64,000 bases of DNA from Bacteroidota bacterium. GTDB lineage: Bacteria; Bacteroidota; Bacteroidia; Chitinophagales; LD1. The translations under genes were made by a program, and so were the position numbers. This document shows positions 8,481-16,437 of the stretch, piece by piece. Below the pieces are notes generated by a model, which was given only the letters and a program-made list of their open reading frames with translations, searched no databases and was not told the DNA's origin. Each line of letters starts with the position of its first letter. Position 1 is the stretch's first letter. Location of the stretch: contig CANJZE010000006.1 in the NCBI GenBank assembly GCA_947479455.1, positions 66,871 to 130,870 of the forward strand, read 5' to 3'.

Positions 8481-8488
8481 TATATTTG
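8481..8488 (+). promoter_or_regulatory. Bacteroidota -7 promoter element for bioB
   Basis: TATATTTG matches the TAnnTTTG -7 consensus exactly, 70 bp upstream of the bioB start. The leader in between carries a CCCGATG/CATCGGG palindrome (about 8510-8527), which could fold in the mRNA. Confidence 0.6.
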
Positions 8489-8509
8489 CGACCAAGGTTT
8501 TCAATAATC

Positions 8510-8527
8510 TCCCGATGAAACATCGGG
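8510..8527. repeat. Short palindrome in the bioB leader
   Basis: CCCGATG and CATCGGG form a 7-bp inverted repeat around a few A residues. A variant with the same CATCGGGA arm lies at about 25715-25738, and a related CCCGATT/AATCGGG palindrome occupies the anticodon arm of the degenerate tRNA at 53.5 kb. Confidence 0.6.
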
Positions 8528-8535
8528 ATGAAACA

Positions 8536-8556
8536 AATAATCAATCATCAAATTAC
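8536..8556. repeat. Short heptad tract ending at the bioB start
   Basis: AATAATC, AATCATC and AAATTAC follow one another in a 7-bp register immediately before the bioB ATG at 8559. Only two to three units, so low confidence alone. Confidence 0.4.
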
Positions 8557-8558
8557 CA

Positions 8559-9545
8559 ATGATTAAAAACGACTGGTCTCTCGAAGAAATTAAGGAAATA
8601 TATTTTTCACCCGTGTTGGAATTGATTCTGCGTGGTGCTGAAATGCATAAGCAATATCAGGCAACAGGCGAAGTGCAGGTTTGCACATTACTTTCGGTAA
8701 AAACAGGTGGATGTTCTGAAGATTGTGCTTACTGCCCGCAGGCAGCTCGATACAACACAGGGGTGGAAGCGCACAAACTGATGAATTATGAAGAAGTAGT
8801 GGGCAAAGCGCTCGATGCGAAGAATGGCGGCTCCACACGTTTTTGTATGGGTGCGGCTTGGCGCAACGTGCGCGATAATTCAGATTTTGACAGAGTGATT
8901 GATATGGTGAAAGGAGTAAATGCCGTGGGCTTAGAAGTTTGTTGCACGCTCGGTATGTTGACCGAGCAACAAGCACAACGATTAAAGGAAGCAGGGCTCT
9001 ACGCATACAATCACAACCTGGATACAAGTGATGAGCACTACGGAGAAATTATTTCTACGCGTACTTACAAAGACCGTTTGGAGACGCTCGACAATGTAGA
9101 GAAAGCAGGCTTGAGTGTTTGTTGCGGTGGAATTATTGGTTTGGGAGAAACAGATGATGACCGGATAAAATTATTGCACACGCTTGCTACTCGCGAGCAA
9201 CACCCCGAGAGTGTTCCCGTGAATGCACTCGTTAGCGTGAAAGGAACTCCGCTTGAAGGAAGAGACCGCGTGAACGTGTGGGAAATGGTGCGCATGATTG
9301 CTACCGCTCGTATTCTTATGCCTAAGGCCATGGTGCGTTTAAGTGCCGGAAGAAATGAAATGAGTTTCGAACAACAGGCGTTGTGTTTTCTTGCCGGAGC
9401 TAATTCAATTTTTACAGGAGAAAAATTATTGACTACTCCTAATCCTGATTTTGATGCCGATAAAGAAATGTTTCACCTGCTTGGCTTAAAGCCACGCGAA
9501 TCATATAAGGCAGAAAAAGAAAAGAAATTACAAACGGTTGGTTAA
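8559..9545 (+). CDS. bioB: Biotin synthase
   Basis: A 328-residue radical SAM enzyme that inserts sulfur into dethiobiotin, the last step of biotin synthesis. The radical SAM cluster motif is CSEDCAYCPQ with Cys52, Cys56 and Cys59. Other family blocks are YNHNLDTS, CCGGIIGLGET and the C-terminal LSAGRNEMSFEQQALCFLAGANSIF with the conserved Arg that helps bind the auxiliary cluster. The length is typical. No other biotin gene is adjacent; the gene has its own predicted -7 element. Secure. Confidence 0.97.
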   Translation: MIKNDWSLEEIKEIYFSPVLELILRGAEMHKQYQATGEVQVCTLLSVKTGGCSEDCAYCPQAARYNTGVEAHKLMNYEEVVGKALDAKNGGSTRFCMGAAWRNVRDNSDFDRVIDMVKGVNAVGLEVCCTLGMLTEQQAQRLKEAGLYAYNHNLDTSDEHYGEIISTRTYKDRLETLDNVEKAGLSVCCGGIIGLGETDDDRIKLLHTLATREQHPESVPVNALVSVKGTPLEGRDRVNVWEMVRMIATARILMPKAMVRLSAGRNEMSFEQQALCFLAGANSIFTGEKLLTTPNPDFDADKEMFHLLGLKPRESYKAEKEKKLQTVG

Positions 9546-9705
9546 ATATAACGCCATCTTAGGTTTTGGGCAATGCACTTTTAGGTTGTTGAAAAAACAG
9601 ATTGCCAGGTTTCAATTACAAAATTACTTTCGGTTCGTAGCTGATATAAAATAATGTTCTTTTACAGTTACAAATGGAACTGATTCGTTCACGAAAAATG
9701 TTGCA

Positions 9706-11121
9706 ATGGAAGAAAATGAATCTCAAGAACCCTCTTTTGGCGAAATCATTGATCTGGTAAAACAATATGAAGAGGCTGAAAAATTGAAGCGACCTATTTA
9801 CTTAGATGAAGAACACTATGAGCAAATTATACAGTTTTATCAAGATAACCGTGCACCTCAAAAAGCATTGCGCGTAATAGAAGAAGCCCTCAATCAATAT
9901 TCTTTTTCCGGCTATTTTTATATTAAACAAGCCGAAATTTTAGCTAACGATAAAAAATTTGATGAGGCGCTTTTAGCTTTGGAAGAAGCACAAAAGTTAG
10001 ACCCCAGTGATATTAATATCTTTCTTATTCGTGCCGATGTGTATTTATGGCAAGGGAAACACGCACAAGCTTTGGCCGAAGCAGAGTTTGCTTTAACTCA
10101 AGCTACAGACCCTGAGGACAAATGCGAACTGTATTTGGAAATGGCAGATATACTCGAAGACCAGCAAAAATATCCTGAAGTTATTGAGGCGTTGAAAACA
10201 GCTGTCCGTTTTGATCCTAATAGTGAGGAAGCGCTAAATCGTTTTTGGTTTTGTGTAGAGTTGACACAAGATTATGAAGACAGCATTAAATTTCATGAAG
10301 AAATTATTGAGCAAAGTCCTTATGCTTATCTAGCTTGGTTCAACTTAGGTCATGCGCATGCAGGGTTGCAACAATATGAGAAGGCACTTGAAGCATTTGA
10401 ATATGTAATGGCCATTGATGAAAAATTTGACGGTGCGTACATCTGTTGCGGTGATGTGAAATTTAATATGGAGCAATATGAAGAAGCCCTTCATTATTAC
10501 ATGGATGCCATTAAGTTATCAAAGCCTAATAAGGAGCTATATCTTAAAACTGCCGAAGCTTACGAGATGTTGAATGATTTTTCAAAAGCACGCGCCTTCT
10601 TGCGTAAAGCTATTGCGGTAGATCCGTATTACGATGAAGCGTTTTTTCGCATTGGCGAAACTTACAGGGAGGAAGAAAAATGGCAAAAAGCAATTTCGTC
10701 TTTTGAACGAGCGGTAAAACTGAACAAAGAAAATATTGAATTTTTAGCCGCACTTGCCGATGCTTATTTGAGTGTAGATGAAGGCGAAAAAGCGGTAGAC
10801 ATTTTTGAACGTCTCTTTCAACTTGATACGCAGGATAAGCAGAACTGGATAAATTTAGCCACTGCGTATTTTAATATAGAAGATTGCCGCAAAGCATTTC
10901 AAGTGTTGCACGAAGCGGAACAGAAATTTGAAAACAGTGCCGATATTTTTTACATCAAATCGGTATTCTATTTGCAAGTGGGAAATAAACACGAAGCCAT
11001 TCTAAATCTTGAACGCGGCTTACTTACTAATTTCGATGAGCACACAATTATTTTTGACATGGACGATTCGTTACTCGATAACGAAACGGTGTTAAGTGTG
11101 ATTGAGCAGTACAGAAGTTGA
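9706..11121 (+). CDS. Cytoplasmic tetratricopeptide-repeat protein
   Basis: A 471-residue protein without a signal peptide. It is built from about ten to twelve TPR helix pairs from about residue 40 to the end (for example YYIKQAEIL..KKFDEALLALEEAQKLDPSD, AWFNLGHAHAGLQQYEKALEAFEYVMAIDEKFDGAY). The N terminus is acidic. TPR proteins of this kind act as protein-interaction scaffolds; the partner is unknown. It stands alone: 160 bp lie upstream, in which I see no clear element, and dedA follows after about 70 bp on the same strand. Confidence 0.85.
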   Translation: MEENESQEPSFGEIIDLVKQYEEAEKLKRPIYLDEEHYEQIIQFYQDNRAPQKALRVIEEALNQYSFSGYFYIKQAEILANDKKFDEALLALEEAQKLDPSDINIFLIRADVYLWQGKHAQALAEAEFALTQATDPEDKCELYLEMADILEDQQKYPEVIEALKTAVRFDPNSEEALNRFWFCVELTQDYEDSIKFHEEIIEQSPYAYLAWFNLGHAHAGLQQYEKALEAFEYVMAIDEKFDGAYICCGDVKFNMEQYEEALHYYMDAIKLSKPNKELYLKTAEAYEMLNDFSKARAFLRKAIAVDPYYDEAFFRIGETYREEEKWQKAISSFERAVKLNKENIEFLAALADAYLSVDEGEKAVDIFERLFQLDTQDKQNWINLATAYFNIEDCRKAFQVLHEAEQKFENSADIFYIKSVFYLQVGNKHEAILNLERGLLTNFDEHTIIFDMDDSLLDNETVLSVIEQYRS

Positions 11122-11177
11122 CTACCAATTTTAAGGTGAACTACCACACCATTGCTTTCATAAGCACACAATTATTT

Positions 11178-11185
11178 TACTTTCG
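11178..11185 (+). promoter_or_regulatory. Predicted -7 element of dedA, possibly leaderless
   Basis: TACTTTCG matches TAnnTTTG with one mismatch and ends 5 bp before the ATG at 11191. Transcription would then start at or next to the start codon. Confidence 0.45.
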
Positions 11186-11190
11186 CGGCT

Positions 11191-11841
11191 ATGGAATTTA
11201 TAAAACTTGCGCTCGACTTTTTTCTGCATTTAGATAAACATCTGGCAGATCTACTTACTCAATACGGAACCCTCACGTATGCAATTTTGTTCCTTATTAT
11301 TTTTGTAGAAACTGGTTTGATTGTGATGCCGCTTTTACCCGGTGATTCATTATTGTTTGCGGCCGGAGCCTTAGCCGCTGCCACCGGAAAATTAGAGTTA
11401 ATGGTTATTATTCCGCTGCTTATTACAGCTGCTTTACTTGGAGATAACGTAAATTATTTTGTAGGGAAATTTTTCAGCAAGCAAATAAAAGCACGCTACC
11501 GCATTTTATTTTTCAAACGCGAATACATTGCAGAGACTGAGGCCTTCTACGAAAAACACGGTGGCAAAACAGTTATCATGGCTCGCTTCATTCCTATTGT
11601 TAGAACTATTGCTCCGTTCGTAGCCGGTGCAGGCAGCATGAGTTACCCACGATATATTTTGTTTTGTTTGACAGGCGCAGTGCTTTGGGTGGCCGGTATT
11701 ACTTCACTTGGATACATGTTTGGAAATTATGAACTTGTAAAAAAGAATTTTGAATTGGTTCTGCTTGGAATCATTTTCGTTTCTGTTTTACCAATAGTAT
11801 GGCAAATGGTAAAGGTGAAGTTTCTTACAAAAGAAGCATGA
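11191..11841 (+). CDS. DedA-family membrane protein
   Basis: A 216-residue polytopic inner-membrane protein of the DedA/SNARE-associated family, which includes undecaprenyl-phosphate and other lipid flippases. Seen in the sequence are FVETGLIVMPLLPGDSLLFAAGALA (re-entrant helix with the conserved E and PGD), YEKHGGKTVIMARFIPIVRTIAPFVAGAGSM (the conserved F/RxxPxxR block), and a C-terminal pair of membrane helices. The stop overlaps the aroE start in an ATGA arrangement, so the two are probably translated together. Lipid transport is inferred from the family. Confidence 0.9.
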   Translation: MEFIKLALDFFLHLDKHLADLLTQYGTLTYAILFLIIFVETGLIVMPLLPGDSLLFAAGALAAATGKLELMVIIPLLITAALLGDNVNYFVGKFFSKQIKARYRILFFKREYIAETEAFYEKHGGKTVIMARFIPIVRTIAPFVAGAGSMSYPRYILFCLTGAVLWVAGITSLGYMFGNYELVKKNFELVLLGIIFVSVLPIVWQMVKVKFLTKEA

Positions 11842-12608
11842 AAAACTTTGGATTGATAGGATTTCCTCTCTCTCATTCTTTCTCAAAAAAATATTTTGAA
11901 AAAAAATTTCAACGCGAAAACATCGCTGATTGCAGCTACGATTTGTTTGAACTAAAATCAATTGAAGAAGTTCCCGATTTGCTTCAAGCAAAACCGAATC
12001 TTATTGGCTTAAACGTTACTGTACCTTTTAAAGAATCAGTGATGAAGTATTTAGATGATATCTCTGCCGAAGCAAAGGAAATAGGTGCCGTGAATTGTAT
12101 CAAAATTGTAAATGGAAAACTTAAAGGATACAATACAGATGCATTTGGATTTGAAACTTCATTTATTGAATTTATGAACGACAAATCCAACAATACTGAG
12201 ACTGTCTTCAAGTCCCCTTTAGGGGATTTAGGGGTATTTGTTCTCGGCAGTGGCGGTTCATCAAAAGCTGTTTGTTACATTTTAAAGAAACTGAATTTGC
12301 CTTTTATGAAAGTTTCGCGACATAAGAAAAGCGATTGCATTTGTTACGAAGAAATTTCTCTTTTAATGAAAGAGACTAATTTCTTCATCAACACCACTCC
12401 ATTAGGAATGTTTCCTAATGAAAATGATTGCCCGAAAATTCCTTATGATAAATTAAGTGACATGGATTTTCTCTTTGACCTAATTTACAATCCAACCGAA
12501 ACTTTGTTTTTGCAAAGAGGGAAACAGGCAGGGGCTAAAACGCAAAACGGTTTACAGATGCTGCAACTTCAGGGGGACAAGAGTTGGGAAATTTGGTACA
12601 ATGCATGA
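11838..12608 (+). CDS. aroE: Shikimate dehydrogenase
   Basis: About 256 residues, catalysing NADPH-dependent reduction of 3-dehydroshikimate. Motifs seen are GLIGFPLSHSFSKKYF (substrate-binding Ser residues), NVTVPFKESVMKYLD (catalytic Lys), AVNCIK, GYNTDAFGF (Asp), the nucleotide loop VLGSGGSSKA, and the C-terminal QNGLQMLQLQGDKSWEIW. I chose the ATG at 11838, inside the dedA stop, because the shikimate-binding motif begins a few residues later; an upstream ATG at 11799 lies within dedA. Between the Asp block and the nucleotide loop the sequence FKSPLGDLGVF is encoded by a palindromic repeat (12207-12237). Confidence 0.95.
   Translation: MKNFGLIGFPLSHSFSKKYFEKKFQRENIADCSYDLFELKSIEEVPDLLQAKPNLIGLNVTVPFKESVMKYLDDISAEAKEIGAVNCIKIVNGKLKGYNTDAFGFETSFIEFMNDKSNNTETVFKSPLGDLGVFVLGSGGSSKAVCYILKKLNLPFMKVSRHKKSDCICYEEISLLMKETNFFINTTPLGMFPNENDCPKIPYDKLSDMDFLFDLIYNPTETLFLQRGKQAGAKTQNGLQMLQLQGDKSWEIWYNA
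12207..12237. repeat. Palindromic repeat embedded in frame in aroE
   Basis: The core TCCCC-TTTA-GGGGA (12212-12225) is followed by a second TTTAGGGG unit. It is translated as FKSPLGDLGVF directly before the nucleotide-binding strand of AroE. I recognise this element type as recurrent in Bacteroidota intergenic DNA, so it looks like an element tolerated inside a coding sequence. Confidence 0.75.
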
Positions 12609-12641
12609 AACTTTTTTCAGCTTCAATCCGGAAATTATGCA

Positions 12642-14387
12642 TTACTCAATACGGATGTAATCAATTATTGATTTTTTATCCTGCTTTAAAAATGGAACAA
12701 AGGATTGGGTATAATAAGTTCCATCCTGATACATTGGAGTTCCAATCCATAAAAACATTTGCTTATCAGGTATTCGAGCTGCATCGGTATTAATGATGGC
12801 CTTCTCTACGCCATCGAGTAAGAATCGAACACTATCCGGGTACCAATACAAATCGTAGGTGTGCCACGATTCAAAAAAATGTTCATCCATTTCGCTACCA
12901 ATAACATTTGCCTGACGCTTATTGAAGCGTTCTATTTCGTACTTGCCAATTGTTTTTACTTCACCCGGTTTTACTTTTACCCAAGGTCCACGCATATAAT
13001 CAACAATAGAATAATTGATAAACGCATTGCGATTCCAAATGGTATTTTCATTGTAAGCTGAAGCACTCCAAATTTCAAAATCAATTTCATATGGTTTTAT
13101 ACCGCTGCCATCAACAATATCCGGATATGGATCATTGGCAGATACCGGTTCTAGAAAACGTTGATAGAGCCACAGGTTATGAACTTGTCCGTTAGGCGTT
13201 CCTTGTTTATTCAACATATCTGAAAACTTTGCCCGCACCGTTAGGTGCCCATATTTAAACGAAGGCTGCATAACCACTTCACCCCATGTTTTATTGTAAT
13301 TGCCTCGCGTTGATTTTGGACTGGTAAGTGTTATGCCATTGCTGTCAATCGTACAGTTCGATTCGCGCTGACCATAATTGGCCTTAACGAAATATGCCTT
13401 GCTCAGGTAACCATTGAAAAATTCTTCAGTGTTCCAGTTTTCTGTTATAACCGCGCGGTAGGTATCGGTACAAGTGTCGCATAGTTTTTTTTGCCAACCA
13501 TTCAAAGGAACGTAAAGATGATTCTTGTCTAAAGCATTCGTACCATCAAAAAATTCTTCCAGAAAAATAAATTTGAAATGTTTGGGTGGAACGTAAGCAA
13601 AGCGCTGAGCGTACAAACGGCTATTGTTTTTTAACTCATCCTTTTTTACTTCTGCAAACGGATTGATTTTTTTTAAGTCAACAGTATCGTTCATTAAAAC
13701 ATTTTTGATGTCAGGCAAAGCCAAAACCATAAACTCGTAATTGCCCGGGCGTGCAGGGTCTTTCCATTCTTTACCGGGGTTTTCGCGTTTTGGATCCATA
13801 CCTATCGTGTACGCAAATCTCACAATGGTTTTTTCATTTGCTGGCACTACAACTTTTTGGATCTGCGATACTCCATAATAATTATTAAGGTATTGCTCGT
13901 TGCTAAATTCGAGTTCATTATCAGTACGGTTCCAATAACTTGTGTTTTGATAAAACAAACGCACATAAAAAATTTTTGGTTGCGAAGATGAATTAGTAAG
14001 TGTTACTTCCCCTCGTGCGCTGTCCTTCGTTAAACACGTATTTGGAAAACAGACTTCGGCATATTTTAATGTGGTATCCAGAATATGGAAATCACATTCC
14101 TTACTATAAACATGGCGGTACTCTAAATTGAAATTTGGGTCGTAACCCAGTGGTTTAAAATCAGAAATAAAATCGGAGGAAACGTTTTCAAACGAATGAT
14201 GGAGGGGTTGGTCTTTATAAAAATTGTCATCCAGTTTATACAACAAATACTTTTGATCGAAGTAAGTGGTCATCCAATTACGGGGTTTATCGGGGTCAAG
14301 TGCGATTTTTGTGTCGTGCTTGCAACCAGATAAAACAGAAAGCACCACGGCAACAAATGAAAAACAAGTTTTACTAAACTGCGACAT
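12642..14387 (-). CDS. Glycoside hydrolase family 16-like lipoprotein with long N-terminal region
   Basis: A 581-residue protein with a lipoprotein signal (LSVLSGCKHD, Cys near 22), so it is probably anchored to the outer membrane. The C-terminal half (about residues 275-581) resembles GH16 beta-glucanase/laminarinase folds. The catalytic motif EIDFE appears at residues 434-438 (nucleophile Glu434, acid/base Glu438), followed by HTYDLYWYPDSVRFLLDGVE and a final IDYIRIE strand. Residues about 25-270 form a separate region I cannot assign, with mixed beta-rich sequence. It probably cleaves a beta-glucan or galactan-type polysaccharide. It starts 23 bp after the phosphoribosyltransferase gene on the same strand. 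Confidence 0.8.
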   Translation of the reverse strand: MSQFSKTCFSFVAVVLSVLSGCKHDTKIALDPDKPRNWMTTYFDQKYLLYKLDDNFYKDQPLHHSFENVSSDFISDFKPLGYDPNFNLEYRHVYSKECDFHILDTTLKYAEVCFPNTCLTKDSARGEVTLTNSSSQPKIFYVRLFYQNTSYWNRTDNELEFSNEQYLNNYYGVSQIQKVVVPANEKTIVRFAYTIGMDPKRENPGKEWKDPARPGNYEFMVLALPDIKNVLMNDTVDLKKINPFAEVKKDELKNNSRLYAQRFAYVPPKHFKFIFLEEFFDGTNALDKNHLYVPLNGWQKKLCDTCTDTYRAVITENWNTEEFFNGYLSKAYFVKANYGQRESNCTIDSNGITLTSPKSTRGNYNKTWGEVVMQPSFKYGHLTVRAKFSDMLNKQGTPNGQVHNLWLYQRFLEPVSANDPYPDIVDGSGIKPYEIDFEIWSASAYNENTIWNRNAFINYSIVDYMRGPWVKVKPGEVKTIGKYEIERFNKRQANVIGSEMDEHFFESWHTYDLYWYPDSVRFLLDGVEKAIINTDAARIPDKQMFLWIGTPMYQDGTYYTQSFVPFLKQDKKSIIDYIRIE

Positions 14388-14410
14388 AAAATGTATTGAT
14401 GAAATGATGT

Positions 14411-14914
14411 TTAAACTAAATAAGCATTGCTTTTTCCTTTGCTATCAAACTCTACACGTATTTGTTCCTGTAAGGTAGTGGAAAGAGAGAGTCCAACAAA
14501 ATCGGCAGTAACAGGAAAGAGTTTATGTTGGCGGTCAACCAAAACCGCTGCCTGAACTTTTTTTGGAGAAAAATCCATTATTGGTTTTAACGCGTAGTAA
14601 AGCGTTTTGCCCGTGTTGGCTACGTCATCAACGAGTAGAACTGTTTTGTTGTTTAACGATAATTTGCCCAGCGAAACAACTATTTTCTCTTCAAGTGGTT
14701 TCGATTTGTTGAGCGAAAGCTCCAGAAGAATAATTTTAATTCCACCAATAGCGTCAATTTCATTTTTCAAACTTTCGGCATACACATAGCCGTTGGGCTT
14801 TATACCTATCATCACTAATTCCTTTTCGTCATAATTATCCTCCACAATCTGATAGGCAATTCTGCGCGTTTTTTGTTGAATCTCTTCGTGGTTAAGAATC
14901 AAATTCTTTTTCAT
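14411..14914 (-). CDS. pyrR: PyrR-like phosphoribosyltransferase
   Basis: A protein of 167 residues of the type I phosphoribosyltransferase fold. The PRPP-binding loop is VLLVDDVANTGKTLYYAL. The flanking sequence VMIGIKPNGYVYAESL and the later VDRQHKLFPVTADFVGLSLSTT are typical of PyrR/uracil phosphoribosyltransferase-like proteins. I chose the ATG at 14914 rather than 14935, because a consensus -7 element at 14933-14940 would place transcription start between them. The exact substrate, and any RNA-binding role, cannot be settled from sequence; the symbol is tentative. Confidence 0.78.
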   Translation of the reverse strand: MKKNLILNHEEIQQKTRRIAYQIVEDNYDEKELVMIGIKPNGYVYAESLKNEIDAIGGIKIILLELSLNKSKPLEEKIVVSLGKLSLNNKTVLLVDDVANTGKTLYYALKPIMDFSPKKVQAAVLVDRQHKLFPVTADFVGLSLSTTLQEQIRVEFDSKGKSNAYLV

Positions 14915-14932
14915 GCTCTTAGTAATTAATTG

Positions 14933-14940
14933 CAAATATA
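14933..14940 (-). promoter_or_regulatory. Bacteroidota -7 element of the phosphoribosyltransferase gene
   Basis: On the minus strand the bases read TATATTTG, an exact TAnnTTTG match. It lies 19 bp upstream of the chosen ATG and so decides between two possible start codons. Confidence 0.6.
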
Positions 14941-15054
14941 ATTTTGCAGCTAATTCAAAGGCAGATATCGGGCAATGGTATCTTCAACCGCTTTTTTATA
15001 TTGCGACCGCTAATCTTTTTTGGTAACGAAAGGAGAAAACACAAAAGCCGTTAA

Positions 15055-15127
15055 TTCTAAAGTCTAAAAATCAATTGGCAACAAATCTGTAATTAGTAAA
15101 CCCATTATTAAAATCTAAAAACTAAAT
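15055..15127. repeat. Two short heptad tracts upstream of the secreted TPR gene
   Basis: TTCTAAA-GTCTAAA-AATCAAT (15055-15075) and ATTAAAA-TCTAAAA-ACTAAAT (15107-15127) keep a 7-bp register with a CTAAA core. The second ends one base before the start codon of the next gene. Confidence 0.55.
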
Positions 15128-15128
15128 T

Positions 15129-16271
15129 ATGAAGCAACTCACACTCGCTTTATTTCTATTGGCAACTTTTGCAGTTGCTTATGCACAAGACGGAAACAAT
15201 ATTTGTGTTTGGAATGGCATCAACAATTACAACCAGCAGGCAGGACCGGAAGAATTAGAGCACGGCATGAAGTGTTCCGATGAAGCCAGTTTAAATGAAT
15301 CTACCAGTGGAAAATGGAAAACATGGTTTTACCGCGGCCAGCTTTATACGCTCATTTTTATGGATAAAACCTTAAAACCCAAATATGGCACAGCTGCGTT
15401 TGAAGCAATAAAGGCGTTTAAGAAATTGTACGAAATAAACGATCCTAAGTTTAAAGATTGGGACGAAGCCTACAAATATATTATGCCATTAGCCACCAAC
15501 ACTTTTAACGAAGCGGTTGATTTGTATCAACAAAAAAATTATGCGCAGGCGTTTCAATATTTTTACGCTATAAAGGATATCAACGCTGTTCTTACTGGCA
15601 AAGGACAAAAACCAAACATTGATTTGACCGTGGCGTTGAAGAACGCAGCTATTTGCGCTGAGAACGCGGGCGATGTGGCAGGTGCTATGAATGTTTATCA
15701 GGATTGGTTGGCCATTGCACCCGAAGCCGCTGCTTATCGTAATTTGGCGGTTTCGTACAAGAAACAAGGCAAAGCAGATGACGCTAAAAAAACGGTGGAT
15801 GAAGGCTTGGCTAAATTTCCTAAGGATGCTAATTTATTAGTGGAGAAAATCAATTTCTTTTTGGAAACTACACAATATACCGAGGCACTTACATACGTAA
15901 ACAATTTGCTGGAAGTAGAACCAAATAATGATGGTGCTTTGTTCATTAAAGGGTTGGCTTATGAAAAAATAGGCAACGAAGACTCAGTGGTTTACTATTA
16001 TGTAAGAGCAAGTGACATCAACCCGAAGAATATTAAAACTTACAACAACCTCGGTGCATTGTATGTGGCTAAAGCAAATGCGCTTGTTGAGCCTATGAAT
16101 AAACTAGGCAACTCTGCTGATGATATGAAGAAGTATGATGCGCTTAAAAAACAACGTAGAGATTGGTATTTGAAGGCAAAGCCATACTTGGATAAAGCTC
16201 ATGAATTAGACCCTAGTGATGCACAAATTAATCGTGTACTAAAGCAAGTGGAATTGTATACCGCTGAGTAG
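15129..16271 (+). CDS. Secreted tetratricopeptide-repeat protein
   Basis: A 380-residue protein with a clear signal peptide (residues 1-19, cleavage after AYAQ). The N-terminal 110 residues contain two Cys and a conserved-looking block WKTWFYRGQLYTLIFMDKTLK. From about residue 110 there are several TPR pairs (AGAMNVYQDWLAIAPEAAAYRNLAVSYKKQGKADDAKK and similar). It is likely periplasmic. Such proteins are common in Bacteroidota as scaffolds of envelope complexes; a specific partner is not visible. It is followed by a strong hairpin. Confidence 0.85.
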   Translation: MKQLTLALFLLATFAVAYAQDGNNICVWNGINNYNQQAGPEELEHGMKCSDEASLNESTSGKWKTWFYRGQLYTLIFMDKTLKPKYGTAAFEAIKAFKKLYEINDPKFKDWDEAYKYIMPLATNTFNEAVDLYQQKNYAQAFQYFYAIKDINAVLTGKGQKPNIDLTVALKNAAICAENAGDVAGAMNVYQDWLAIAPEAAAYRNLAVSYKKQGKADDAKKTVDEGLAKFPKDANLLVEKINFFLETTQYTEALTYVNNLLEVEPNNDGALFIKGLAYEKIGNEDSVVYYYVRASDINPKNIKTYNNLGALYVAKANALVEPMNKLGNSADDMKKYDALKKQRRDWYLKAKPYLDKAHELDPSDAQINRVLKQVELYTAE

Positions 16272-16292
16272 ATTTCAACACCCAAGTTTGAT

Positions 16293-16330
16293 AATAGCTG
16301 ATGGAATATTCTATCAGCTATTGTTGTTTT
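16293..16330 (+). terminator. Hairpin terminator after the secreted TPR gene
   Basis: AATAGCTGAT (16293-16302) pairs with ATCAGCTATT (16313-16322), and the loop itself is nearly palindromic. A T-rich stretch follows. Confidence 0.75.
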
Positions 16331-16387
16331 AGTTCAAATATTTTCACCACGAACTCCTACATAACAATAGCAATTCACTTAGTCTAA

Positions 16388-16395
16388 TACATTTG
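16388..16395 (+). promoter_or_regulatory. Bacteroidota -7 element of the ABC exporter gene
   Basis: TACATTTG is an exact TAnnTTTG match, 43 bp before the ATG at 16438. It argues against the in-frame TTG at 16393, which overlaps it. Confidence 0.6.
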
Positions 16396-16437
16396 CAGCC
16401 GCTTCATTTCAGTAAGCACAATTTTTTAAAAAAAAAT

